From: Pirellula staleyi DSM 6068
GTDB lineage: Bacteria; Planctomycetota; Planctomycetia; Pirellulales; Pirellulaceae
Length of the DNA stretch: 64,000 nt
NCBI GenBank assembly: GCA_945875845.1
Contig: CAMCMB010000020.1
Coordinates: 25,320 to 89,319 of the forward strand
Direction of reading: 5' to 3'
Both the position numbers and the translations under genes were made by a program. Shown here piece after piece: positions 35,758 to 43,958 of this stretch (positions are counted from its first letter, which is position 1; each line of letters begins with the position of its first letter). The notes beneath the pieces were generated by a model, which was given only the letters and a program-made list of their open reading frames with translations, did no database searches and was not told the DNA's origin.

Positions 35758-36455
35758 TAGGCAACGTATCCCAAGCTTGAGATCAGGAAGTACACGCCAC
35801 TGACCATCACCAAAGCTCCCGCAGCCCGCAAGCAGTTCTTGCCCAAAGGCCAGTGCCCCAAACAGCCGATGCCTATCCCGACGGCATGCAACAAACCAGT
35901 CCCTACTACGAATCCTAGACTATACGCCAGACCACTCTCACCGTGGGGAAGTTCCCCGCCATGAGCATGCCCATGAAACAATGCGAATGCAGCGACCAAT
36001 GAAAGCGAAATCGCCAAGGGCGGGCGAGACTCCATCAGGACCATCAACCCCAACACAATTGCCGAAAAAGCGATGCCAATTTCGACTCCAGGCAATGGAA
36101 ACCCCATCAAGCTCATGGCTGCCCCGAACGCCATGACCAGCGGAAATGCAATTGGCAGTACCCAAATGGCGGGAGCCCCGAGTTGAGCCCCCCATAATCC
36201 GACTGCAAGCATGGCTACAACGTGATCCATGCCGCGGATCGGATGAGAAATCCCAGACGCAAACCCTCCACTGATATCTCCATCACCGTGAGCAAACACA
36301 CAGTTGCCACGTACCAGTACAAGCCACAAGAAGATCAGCAGATTGAAACATACCTGCCGAGCATTCCTACGGGAGGGTGAGGCTCCTGCCGAACCATTGC
36401 GTCGTAAGCTCGGTAGGAGCCTCGCCCTCCCATTGGTTTCCAATGCATTCGCCAT
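35757..36455 (-). CDS. HupE/UreJ family protein with palindrome-derived N-terminus
   Basis: About 232 residues if translation starts at the ATG at 36455. The true start is uncertain, because the family part begins only near 36345 (NLLIFLWLVLVRGNCVFAHGDGD). Conserved features are the HGDGD start of the mature protein, GISHPIRGMDHVVAMLAVGLWGAQLG, FALFHGHAHGGELP and GLLHAVGIGIGCLGHW, the metal-ligand histidines of HupE/UreJ. The first 30 or so codons from 36455 lie in a GAGGCTCCTGCC palindrome and spell RARLLPSLRRNGSAGASPSRR. A longer frame to 36722 overlaps the neighbouring gene and is unlikely. The inferred role is nickel or cobalt movement across the membrane. Confidence 0.8.
   Translation of the reverse strand: MANALETNGRARLLPSLRRNGSAGASPSRRNARQVCFNLLIFLWLVLVRGNCVFAHGDGDISGGFASGISHPIRGMDHVVAMLAVGLWGAQLGAPAIWVLPIAFPLVMAFGAAMSLMGFPLPGVEIGIAFSAIVLGLMVLMESRPPLAISLSLVAAFALFHGHAHGGELPHGESGLAYSLGFVVGTGLLHAVGIGIGCLGHWPLGKNCLRAAGALVMVSGVYFLISSLGYVA
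36371..36431. repeat. GAGGCTCCTGCC palindrome, copy 2, at a gene start
   Basis: GGGAGGGTGAGGCTCCTGCC (36371-36390) pairs with GGTAGGAGCCTCGCCCTCCC (36412-36431) at 18 of 20 positions. The loop GAACCATTGCGTCGTAAGCTC matches, in inverted sense, the loop of copy 1 at 28783-28841. It is in frame with the HupE/UreJ gene below it and supplies arginine/serine-rich N-terminal codons. Confidence 0.88.
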
Positions 36456-36586
36456 TGCAAAGTTGTTTAGAGGGATGGCGTCGCCCTCCCGGTAAAAGCA
36501 TATCAGCCGCTTGCCTAAGGAGATCCATAGCCTCGGATAAGTAAAGTGCTTCGCAATCCCCGATTCCGACTCGACTCTATCGTTTT

Positions 36587-37606
36587 TCATCCAAGACCCA
36601 CTAATATCAAGCAACGCTGAATCGTCCAAAATGCCCCAAGCGAACCGACTACGTAAGCAGGTATTCGCCTTGACCACCAGGCCCGATCCAATTCCAAGGT
36701 CCGCAAGGACATGGTCACCCAAATGGCTACTAACACAAATGCAAGCTGCCCAGCCTCGACACCTAGATTAAAAAACAGGAGTGCCGATGGAATTTCTCCA
36801 TGCGGTATTCCAGTCATGGACAAACCGCTGGCAAATCCGATTCCATGCATTAATCCAAAGACAAAAGAGACAAACCAAGGATGGCGAATCGTAAAGCTCG
36901 ATTGCCCACGCCACTTGCGAACGACCTCAGGGCCAAGAAACAAGATGCTAAGCGCTATCATGGCGTTCAGTGGAGCATCAGGAACGTGAATCACAGAAAA
37001 GACGGAGAGGGCAAGCGTGATGCTGTGTGCGATCGTAAACGCGGTAATCGTTTTCACCAGAGCACTCGTTGTGTTGACAATGAGCAGCAATCCCAACACG
37101 AATAGCAAGTGATCGACACCCAGGAGAATATGCTCAACACCGATCCAAAAGTACGTGCTGACCACTTCCCATCCGCTGGGAGCCGCAGTTACTTTCAGTG
37201 AAGGGGACTCCGGCGCTAAGCGAGCAATCTGGGTCGTTCCGTCTAAGCGTTCGATACGGACCAATACATCCGTCAGCGTGTGGCGCAGGCCATCTATCTG
37301 AATCGTGGAACCGACCAACGCGTTCGGCTCACGGAACCTCCAACGCTCTACGTAAGCGCCCCCAACGAACATGCCATGGGACTCGTTCAACCGCTCCGCC
37401 GTATCCGGCAATCGCACGTATAGCCCCAAACGCAGATTGTCACCCTGCGCTGGCACCTTCCACAACAGGTCGAAGGTATCAGGGGTCGTTTGCCTCAATA
37501 GAAGATAGGCTGGCCTGGCTTCATGCGCGAACGTGCACAGTTCCAATCCCAACCATGCGATCAGACCCAGGCATGAAGCCGCGAACCAATGTCTCATGCC
37601 ACGCAT
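36587..37606 (-). CDS. HupE/UreJ family protein with extra N-terminal domain
   Basis: 339 residues. After a signal peptide (about 1-27, ending CTFAHEARP) comes a periplasmic beta domain of about 130 residues (AYLLLRQTTPDTFDLLWKVP) and then six or so membrane helices. The HupE/UreJ-like core reads YFWIGVEHILLGVDHLLFVLGLLL, FTIAHSITLALSVF, FVFGLMHGIGFASGL and FFNLGVEAGQLAFV, with histidines and acidic residues suited to a metal path. The ATG overlaps the stop of the isomerase gene (ATGA), and the next gene is another HupE. Confidence 0.85.
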   Translation of the reverse strand: MRGMRHWFAASCLGLIAWLGLELCTFAHEARPAYLLLRQTTPDTFDLLWKVPAQGDNLRLGLYVRLPDTAERLNESHGMFVGGAYVERWRFREPNALVGSTIQIDGLRHTLTDVLVRIERLDGTTQIARLAPESPSLKVTAAPSGWEVVSTYFWIGVEHILLGVDHLLFVLGLLLIVNTTSALVKTITAFTIAHSITLALSVFSVIHVPDAPLNAMIALSILFLGPEVVRKWRGQSSFTIRHPWFVSFVFGLMHGIGFASGLSMTGIPHGEIPSALLFFNLGVEAGQLAFVLVAIWVTMSLRTLELDRAWWSRRIPAYVVGSLGAFWTIQRCLILVGLG

Positions 37607-38541
37607 CAGGGTTCCTCGGCAGCTGTGTCAGGCCATTCGATGGCGACCTCGTACTTTTTCATCAATCCCTGATAGAAGCTCTCTACCAGATCTGTTCGAT
37701 GCTTCTGTTCCCAGTCCCTGCGCACCAGATCACGAACTTCGTTCAAAGGGGGCAATCGTCCGTCCGTTCGCTCGGTGATATACACGGCATGAACCCCGTA
37801 CGCTGACCGGATCGGCCCGTGCCACTGCTGCAAAGGGAGTTTGACGATTTCCTCTGCGAACTGCTGCCCAAAATTGCTGGCGACTTCGCGTTTCGATCGA
37901 TCTGCGTTCTGGTGCTCCAGAAGTGTCTGATCTCCGAGATGAAGGGCATCGGCTATCGGATCGGACTTCAGCGTGTCCAGTAGCTTCGCCATGCTCTCTT
38001 CGAGATCCAAAGCGTGACGCTCAGGGTCCAGGAAGACCTGCCGAAAAGTTATCCGAGGGTCGATACGGTAGCTGTCCGGGCTCTCATTCAAAAACGTTGT
38101 GAGTTGCTCTTCGGTCGGTTCGATCTGGCTCCCCAAATCATCCGCAATGAAATCCAGTTTCTGGCGAATACGACGACGAATGATCGTGTCATCTTGATCC
38201 AAACCCATCTTCATGCCTTCGCGGTAGGCGATCTCTTCGCGAACATAATCGCCGATCAGTCCTTCAAGCTCCAAGCGAGTTGGTGGTCGTTGCCAGGTGC
38301 GTGAAAAAAGCGACGCCAAATGCTCGATCTTGCCCGCAGTAACTACGAAACTTTGGGGGGTGGAACGGGTATCACTCTGCAAATAAGTGTACGCACAAAA
38401 AAGCAGAGCCCCAATGAGCAAAAAATGAAGGAGGGGTTCCGAAAGGACGGCCATGATGCGAGCCCCAGGGATATTGGACACAGGCCCCGAATTTTGCGAA
38501 GCGTTGGGCGGGCTGTTCATCGCATTGCTTTTCGAGCTCAT
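37606..38541 (-). CDS. Membrane-anchored peptidyl-prolyl cis-trans isomerase (parvulin type)
   Basis: 311 residues from the ATG at 38541; an ATG at 38520 is an alternative. One membrane anchor at about 32-50 (LLHFLLIGALLFCAYTYL). Next is a SurA/PrsA-like helical chaperone part (LEGLIGDYVREEIAYREGMKMGLDQDD, typical of the family). A PpiC domain follows (about 185-275): ITFRQVFLDPE, VASNFGQQFAEEIVKLPLQQWHGPIRSAYGVHAVYI. It probably helps fold exported or membrane partners encoded in the same island. It lies four bases after the stop of the preceding gene. Confidence 0.88.
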   Translation of the reverse strand: MSSKSNAMNSPPNASQNSGPVSNIPGARIMAVLSEPLLHFLLIGALLFCAYTYLQSDTRSTPQSFVVTAGKIEHLASLFSRTWQRPPTRLELEGLIGDYVREEIAYREGMKMGLDQDDTIIRRRIRQKLDFIADDLGSQIEPTEEQLTTFLNESPDSYRIDPRITFRQVFLDPERHALDLEESMAKLLDTLKSDPIADALHLGDQTLLEHQNADRSKREVASNFGQQFAEEIVKLPLQQWHGPIRSAYGVHAVYITERTDGRLPPLNEVRDLVRRDWEQKHRTDLVESFYQGLMKKYEVAIEWPDTAAEEP

Positions 38542-38545
38542 GTCT

Positions 38546-39643
38546 TCAGTCACGGGACCGCCCAGTGGATACGGCGATCTTAATCGACTGGAGGTAACGC
38601 TGAACCTGGATGATCCCAGCCTGATCCATCGCATCGTGCTGCTTATCCAATACGTGGGCTAATGCATCCGACAATTCCTTTCGTTTCCAAGCGTGCATAT
38701 CCGCTGCGACCTGCGGAGCCAGCTCCGGCAGTCTTTCCAACAATCGTCCATAGCACACAACGATGCGGTCTCTAAGTGCGAACCCTTCGCGTGATCCATG
38801 CATCGACAGAGCACTAAATATCGCCTTTAGTTCCTCCGGAGTTCGATCAACCTGACCAAAATATTTCTCTTCGATTTGATCCATCGTTGACACTGCATCC
38901 ACTTCTATGGCTGCTGACGCCCAGGCTGCGAGATGGGTCACCACGGCAAACCGTTCTGCGGCTTGGAAGGATTCCCGTACATACTGACGATCCGTCTCGG
39001 AATCACTCTGAGCCAGTAGCAGAATCGCTAGGCCTCGCCACTCGTAATAACGGCGTTCCTGCAGCATCGGCTCGATGGCCTCGCGAGGAATGACACGACC
39101 GAGTTGACGAACCATTGAGTAAGGAGCCCGACCCAATTCCAGATAGGCCAGTTCGCGTATCCGACTATCCTTGTGCGCGACAAGCGATAAAAAGAATTCA
39201 ACTCGCTGCTTGATCGCATCTGGCCCCTTCCAGCTTGGCCCCGCCGCGAGAACGCGTTGCACCACGGCTTCCAATGCCTCATTCATCCAACCCAAACTTT
39301 GCCATGGCCCATTCGGCTTGCTCTGCACAAGTAGGACGTGCGTATTCGGGTGAACTTGTAGGATACGACTGGTGGCACTGTCCACCAATAGATCGATACT
39401 TGATCCGTCATAGGATCCCTTCAACACGGCTCCCGGGGTGTACTGGAACGGATCCGCTGGATCCGGTCGGCCAAGCATGACGCAATAGCCCTCGAGCAAA
39501 ACATCGGCATCTGTCCGGCTGGGGAATCCGATACAAATCGGGCAGGCAGCCGACTTCTCGGCAAGCGCTATGCCCAGACTCAATACGATACCTAGTATTA
39601 CGATTCGACACATTGCGATTCGACACATTGCGATTCGACACAT
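38546..39643 (-). CDS. Secreted protein with CPIC motif and helical-repeat region
   Basis: 365 residues if the first of three in-frame ATG codons (39643, 39628, 39613) is used. The third alone gives a normal signal peptide, MCRIVILGIVLSLGIALAEKSAACPIC. Right after the cleavage region is CPICIGFP, a possible metal or disulfide site. Residues about 30-110 look like a beta domain (LLEGYCVMLGRPDP, LKGSYDGSSIDLLVD). The rest (about 130-350) is helical with HEAT-like spacing (IRELAYLELGRAPYSMV). The function is unknown. It stands between a DUF3604 gene (18-base gap) and the isomerase gene. Confidence 0.7.
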   Translation of the reverse strand: MCRIAMCRIAMCRIVILGIVLSLGIALAEKSAACPICIGFPSRTDADVLLEGYCVMLGRPDPADPFQYTPGAVLKGSYDGSSIDLLVDSATSRILQVHPNTHVLLVQSKPNGPWQSLGWMNEALEAVVQRVLAAGPSWKGPDAIKQRVEFFLSLVAHKDSRIRELAYLELGRAPYSMVRQLGRVIPREAIEPMLQERRYYEWRGLAILLLAQSDSETDRQYVRESFQAAERFAVVTHLAAWASAAIEVDAVSTMDQIEEKYFGQVDRTPEELKAIFSALSMHGSREGFALRDRIVVCYGRLLERLPELAPQVAADMHAWKRKELSDALAHVLDKQHDAMDQAGIIQVQRYLQSIKIAVSTGRSRD

Positions 39644-39645
39644 TG
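39601..39645. repeat. 15-base triplicate repeat creating three start codons
   Basis: Three perfect copies of CGATTCGACACATTG in tandem. On the minus strand each unit carries ATG TGT CGA ATC G, so the gene at 38546-39643 begins MCRIAMCRIAMCRIV. The 15-base unit keeps the frame. Confidence 0.95.
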
Positions 39646-39661
39646 CGATGGATCGGCTTTC

Positions 39662-41596
39662 TCAGTTGCCCTGAGGCGTGTACCAGATCGGGCTCGTATA
39701 GGCTCGCTCCTGGATCGAAACAGGGACTTCAGGGCCGATCTTGATGCCGTAGTGGACGGCATCATAAACATTCCACCGAGGCGTCGGTATCTCCAGGACG
39801 CGTGCGTAGTAAAAGGCTGAGGTCTTTGCATCGAAATCCGGATCGGACCAAACCGTAATCAACTCAGGATCGCCAATGGTGTTGGTCCAAGTTGCTTTGC
39901 TCACATTGACTGTGTTTCCGACCGGCGGGAGGTTGCCTTTGGCATCGAGCTTGCGTTTATCTGCATCCCCCCAGGAAACATTGTAGATACGTTCTTGTGC
40001 TTTCCCTTGTTTGTCGAGCCATCCTTTGATGATTTGAATTCGATCGAGATTGCCGCTCAAGCTATCCTTCAATGCCCCCACGAGGAAGGTTGGAGCCTTG
40101 CCACTCGGTGCACTTTGGAGATCGCCTCCCATGGGAACTCCCTTCGTATAACCCGCCACCGCAGGTTGCCGACTTTGGGCATCTTCCGCAGTAAAGTCGA
40201 ATCCGCCAAAGAAACGGACCGTCATGCGAGGCCCCGTGGTTGCGTAGGTTTCTTTGCGGTGAAGCGCATCCCAGATCGCTTCGCGTGAGTTTTCGGTTGC
40301 CCAAACACCGGTATACCCCGACGCTCCCAACTCCCATCCTTTGACAATTCGGCCTTCGAAATTAAAAGCGTCTTCATTCCAACGCTCTGGATCAGGTTCC
40401 GAGGACGGAAACTTTCCAAAGAAATTGTTTTCTTCTGCGGCGGTAAGACCCGTATGAGCATCTGTTGCACCCACCAAACCGAATTTGAATGGATTAACAC
40501 CTAGTTTTCGTTGGATCTCCAAACCGTTCTTAAACGCTTCGCGTGCGTACTCAAAGTTCAGCATACCTGGCTTCTTGGGAACCACATTGAGGTTTCCTTT
40601 GTCCCAAATCTCGAACTTGGCGAACTCGTCACCAGGCGACAGCGCTGGATGCTGTTCGCTTGTCCCTTTGCCCTGAGTGACTTCGTAAAGTCGCTCCCAT
40701 TTGCTGCGGGCTTCGGCCCATTCTTTGGTCAGTGGCTTGCCATCGAACGTCTCCACGGCAAACATGGTTCCGTTCGATAAGTTGCCATTGTGGGGAATCG
40801 CCAATACATTCCCACCAGTCTTTTCCTCGTACCGTTCCATCCACTTCCACAACTCCTCAGGATTCTCCGTCTGGAAGGTAGTGAGCGGTAACATCTGTTT
40901 CGCCACGTCCGCACTGTCACGGTAGATCACGTTACGGTGCAAGTTATTGCCTCCGCCGTAGTTGGATGTCCACTCGTAGGCAATTAACGTGCTAAATCGT
41001 CCAGGGTCGTGGTATTTGTCGGCGATGGAAATGTATCGCTGCCAGATGTCCTTGAACAATTTTGGATCGGTAATCGCTTTGGGTAACTGGCCTTTACTCT
41101 GAGCCGCGATCCCCTCCATGACCGCCGCCATCGCCTGGTCTTGTCCCGCGTTCATCATTCCATTCCAGCGACGCAGCACTGGATCCTGCATTAAGCCTGG
41201 GTTACCTGCGATCACTTCGGCCATTACTCCCATCACATCCGAGTGATCGGCGACCGCCAACCAATCGAGGGGTCTGGATAAACGAACAGGCTGGCCCGTG
41301 GACGAAATGACTTCTTCACCCCGCCCAAATCGATAGGCTTCTTCCGGACCAACTCTCGTCCCACCACCCACTGCATCCGGTGACCAGGAAGTATGCAAAT
41401 GCATTTCACCCCACAATGGACGATCCGGGAAGTTGCGACCCGCATAAGGCGAGTATGCATCCTTTTGGAAGTGTTTCTTTGTCTTTTCTGCATTGATGGT
41501 ACCAGCATCCGTGGTGACGCTGTCCTGGGCCATGGCCGCAGATCCAACCATTGCAAGAGAAAAGAACCATCGTGAAAGCCGGTAATTCTTGATCAT
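39662..41596 (-). CDS. DUF3604 domain protein (second of a tandem pair)
   Basis: 644 residues with a signal peptide (about 1-24, ending AAMAQ). PHP-like metal-dependent hydrolase fold: FPDRPLWGEMHLHTSWSPDA, RPLDWLAVADHSDVMGVM, VLAIPHNGNLSNG and FGLVGATDAHTGLTAAEENNF give the expected His/Asp ligands. ATTGPRMTVRFFGGFDF, GVPMGGDL and LDRIQIIKGWLDKQGKAQERIYNVSW are family landmarks. It ends with AYTSPIWYTP. DUF3604 proteins have no proven substrate that I can cite. It is a close paralogue of the protein encoded at 41664-43589, from gene duplication. Confidence 0.9.
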   Translation of the reverse strand: MIKNYRLSRWFFSLAMVGSAAMAQDSVTTDAGTINAEKTKKHFQKDAYSPYAGRNFPDRPLWGEMHLHTSWSPDAVGGGTRVGPEEAYRFGRGEEVISSTGQPVRLSRPLDWLAVADHSDVMGVMAEVIAGNPGLMQDPVLRRWNGMMNAGQDQAMAAVMEGIAAQSKGQLPKAITDPKLFKDIWQRYISIADKYHDPGRFSTLIAYEWTSNYGGGNNLHRNVIYRDSADVAKQMLPLTTFQTENPEELWKWMERYEEKTGGNVLAIPHNGNLSNGTMFAVETFDGKPLTKEWAEARSKWERLYEVTQGKGTSEQHPALSPGDEFAKFEIWDKGNLNVVPKKPGMLNFEYAREAFKNGLEIQRKLGVNPFKFGLVGATDAHTGLTAAEENNFFGKFPSSEPDPERWNEDAFNFEGRIVKGWELGASGYTGVWATENSREAIWDALHRKETYATTGPRMTVRFFGGFDFTAEDAQSRQPAVAGYTKGVPMGGDLQSAPSGKAPTFLVGALKDSLSGNLDRIQIIKGWLDKQGKAQERIYNVSWGDADKRKLDAKGNLPPVGNTVNVSKATWTNTIGDPELITVWSDPDFDAKTSAFYYARVLEIPTPRWNVYDAVHYGIKIGPEVPVSIQERAYTSPIWYTPQGN

Positions 41597-41663
41597 TGGT
41601 GATCTTTCAAAGTCAATTTACGAAATTTAAAAATAGGTTGCGATGACTGGCGAATGCTAAAAA

Positions 41664-43589
41664 TTACGGAGTGTACCAGATTGGTGAGGTATACGCTCGT
41701 TCCTGCGTGGTCATGGGGATTTCCTTGGGCATTTCGACGCCAAAACGTTTTGCCTCGTAAGCTGTCCACCGTGGTGTCGGGATCTCCATCACACGAGAGT
41801 AATAGAACGCATTTTGTTTGCTATCGAATTCCGGGTCTTTCCAAACGGCGATCAATTCCGGAGCGCCAATGGTGTTTTTCCAGGTTGCGTTCTTGATGTC
41901 GACCGTGTCGCCGACCGGTTGTTTGCAACGTCCATCCGTGCCGATTTGTCGACCGCCGGAAACTGCCACATCGTAAATCCTTTCAGCGGTGGTGCCATCC
42001 GCATTGAGCCAACCTTTCACAATCTGAATACGATCCAAATTTCCGCTGTATGGATCTCGGAGGGCTGCCACAAGGAATGTAGGTGACTTGCCTTCTGGAG
42101 CCTTTCGCAGATCCCCTCCCATCGGAACTCCTTTTTCATAACCGATGCTCGCCGGTTGACGCGTGTTGGCGTCTTCGTTCACGAAATCCCAGCCACCAAA
42201 GAAGCGAACCATCATTCGCGAACCCGTTGTCGCGTACGCTTCTTTTCGCTTCATCGCATCAAAAATTCCCTCACGCGTATTCTCGGACGCCCAGACCGCT
42301 GCATAACCCGAGGATGCTTGTTGCCAGCCTAAAACCGTCAAACTCGGATCGAGGGCTGACGCGAGAACGAGATCCTTCCAACGGTTAGGTTCCGGTTCGA
42401 CCCCAGAATGCTTTCCGAAGAAATTATCTTCTTCAATCGAAGAAATCGCCGTGTGAGCGTCGGTGCTACCGATCATGCCGAACTTGAACGGATTAACTCC
42501 CAATTTCTTTTCAAGCTGCAACCCGATCTTGAGTGCCGACCGGGCGTATTCATATTGCAGCATTTCCTTTTTCTTGAGTTCCGACCCATCCAAGTTGGCT
42601 TTATCCCAGGTCTCGTAATCAGCGAACTCATCGTTAGGAGACAGGAACGGATGGGCTTCGCCATCTCCCTTGATTTGAGTGGCCTCGATGAGAGGCTCCA
42701 TGCGGGCTCGCAGTTCCGCGATCTCACGCGTTAACGGATTGCCGTCGTTGGTCAGCACAGAAAACATGCGACCGTTGCTAAGATTTCCGTTGTGAGGAAT
42801 AGTGAGGACTTCCGTACCGGACTCTTCTTGAAACTTGGCCAGTGATCTCCATAAATCTTCCGGATTCTGGCTATCGTATTGCGAGAAGGGAAGCATCCGG
42901 TTCGCCACACTCGCATCTCCTCGAAAGACCACATTGCGATGCAAGTTGAAGCCACCGCGTGTCGTGTACTCGTATCCGATCAGCGCCGTAAACCGCCCCG
43001 GTTCATTGTATCTGTCGGCGAGTGCCGTGTAATTTTGCCAGGCTTTACGAACGGCCTTCTCACTCGCAATCGGCGGATTCTTGTCCTTAAGCGTACCGAT
43101 GATCTCCATCGCCGCATCAAAGATTTGATCGCGATCGCCGGTCGTAATCATGCTATGCCAACGCTTCCCTTTTTCGGTGGCCAAGATTTCCGGATCACCG
43201 CTCAAGAGTTGAGGCATCAATCCATACATCTCGGCGTGGTCGGCGATGACGACGAAATCGAGAGGCCTCGATAACTTGGCTCGTAAACCACCTGTCGATA
43301 TCACTTCCTCTCCGCGTGCGAACCGATACGCATCTTCCTGGTTGAGGCGGCACATCGTACCAGCGTCCACCGAAACAGCAGTGTGCAAGTGAGTATCGCC
43401 CCACAAGACCTTGGTCGGATAGCTGCGACCGGCATAGGGGGAAAATTGAGATTGATCAAAACGTTGATGGACTCCGTCTCTTGTGGGAGTCTGGTCCTGG
43501 GCCAAGAGCGAGCTAGATAAGTTCGAAATGGGCAGACAATAGTCGCCGATCAGGATCGATAGCAGACACACGACGCGTATGGAATTCAT
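41664..43589 (-). CDS. DUF3604 domain protein (first of a tandem pair)
   Basis: 641 residues from the ATG at 43589 (GGAG seven bases upstream); a TTG at 43592 is poorer. Signal peptide about 1-29 (ending SSLLAQ). It has the same architecture and landmarks as its downstream paralogue: YPTKVLWGDTHLHTAVSVDA, PLDFVVIADHAEMYGLMPQL, VLTIPHNGNLSNG, FGMIGSTDAHTAISSIEEDNF, LDRIQIVKGWLNADG and the end TSPIWYTP. One difference in the metal region is DHAE for DHSD. Both copies look intact. The gap to the second copy is 67 bases, so they are likely co-transcribed. Confidence 0.9.
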   Translation of the reverse strand: MNSIRVVCLLSILIGDYCLPISNLSSSLLAQDQTPTRDGVHQRFDQSQFSPYAGRSYPTKVLWGDTHLHTAVSVDAGTMCRLNQEDAYRFARGEEVISTGGLRAKLSRPLDFVVIADHAEMYGLMPQLLSGDPEILATEKGKRWHSMITTGDRDQIFDAAMEIIGTLKDKNPPIASEKAVRKAWQNYTALADRYNEPGRFTALIGYEYTTRGGFNLHRNVVFRGDASVANRMLPFSQYDSQNPEDLWRSLAKFQEESGTEVLTIPHNGNLSNGRMFSVLTNDGNPLTREIAELRARMEPLIEATQIKGDGEAHPFLSPNDEFADYETWDKANLDGSELKKKEMLQYEYARSALKIGLQLEKKLGVNPFKFGMIGSTDAHTAISSIEEDNFFGKHSGVEPEPNRWKDLVLASALDPSLTVLGWQQASSGYAAVWASENTREGIFDAMKRKEAYATTGSRMMVRFFGGWDFVNEDANTRQPASIGYEKGVPMGGDLRKAPEGKSPTFLVAALRDPYSGNLDRIQIVKGWLNADGTTAERIYDVAVSGGRQIGTDGRCKQPVGDTVDIKNATWKNTIGAPELIAVWKDPEFDSKQNAFYYSRVMEIPTPRWTAYEAKRFGVEMPKEIPMTTQERAYTSPIWYTP

Positions 43590-43758
43590 CAATTCTCCAA
43601 TAAAAGGCAGTTAAAGTCATTTAAATATATTGCATATCAGGCCGACATGGTACGGTCGAAACATACTTGCACAAGACAGATGCCAGCGGAAACCTGAGTC
43701 ATATGTCCACTTCCAGGCGCCCAAGGGCACTCACATTCGGTTCGAACCAATGTTTTCG

Positions 43759-43837
43759 TAGCGGAGCGGCGCGAGCCGCCCGGTGAATATCCAAGTGATT
43801 TGCCTACGGTCACCGGACAGCTTGCGCTGTTCCGCTA
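43759..43837. repeat. Inverted pair of REP-like hairpins (copies c and d)
   Basis: Copy c (43759-43786) reads TAGCGGAGCGGCGCGAGCCG then CCCGGTGA. Copy d (43810-43837) reads in the opposite sense, TCACCGGACAGCTTGCGCTG then TTCCGCTA. They are separated by 23 bases (ATATCCAAGTGATTTGCCTA and CGG). The arrangement is like a BIME. It sits in the gap 43590-43958 between sulfatase and DUF3604 genes; I see no gene in that gap. Confidence 0.85.
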
Positions 43838-43958
43838 CAAAGTGAGCACCATTTCCCAGGCGCTCCGGGGCGCATGCGACCAAAGCACTGGAAATTCAAA
43901 ATTCCGCACTGGGAGGGATGCGTGTCCCCAATGCAGAATATCCTGATCGACTTTATCC

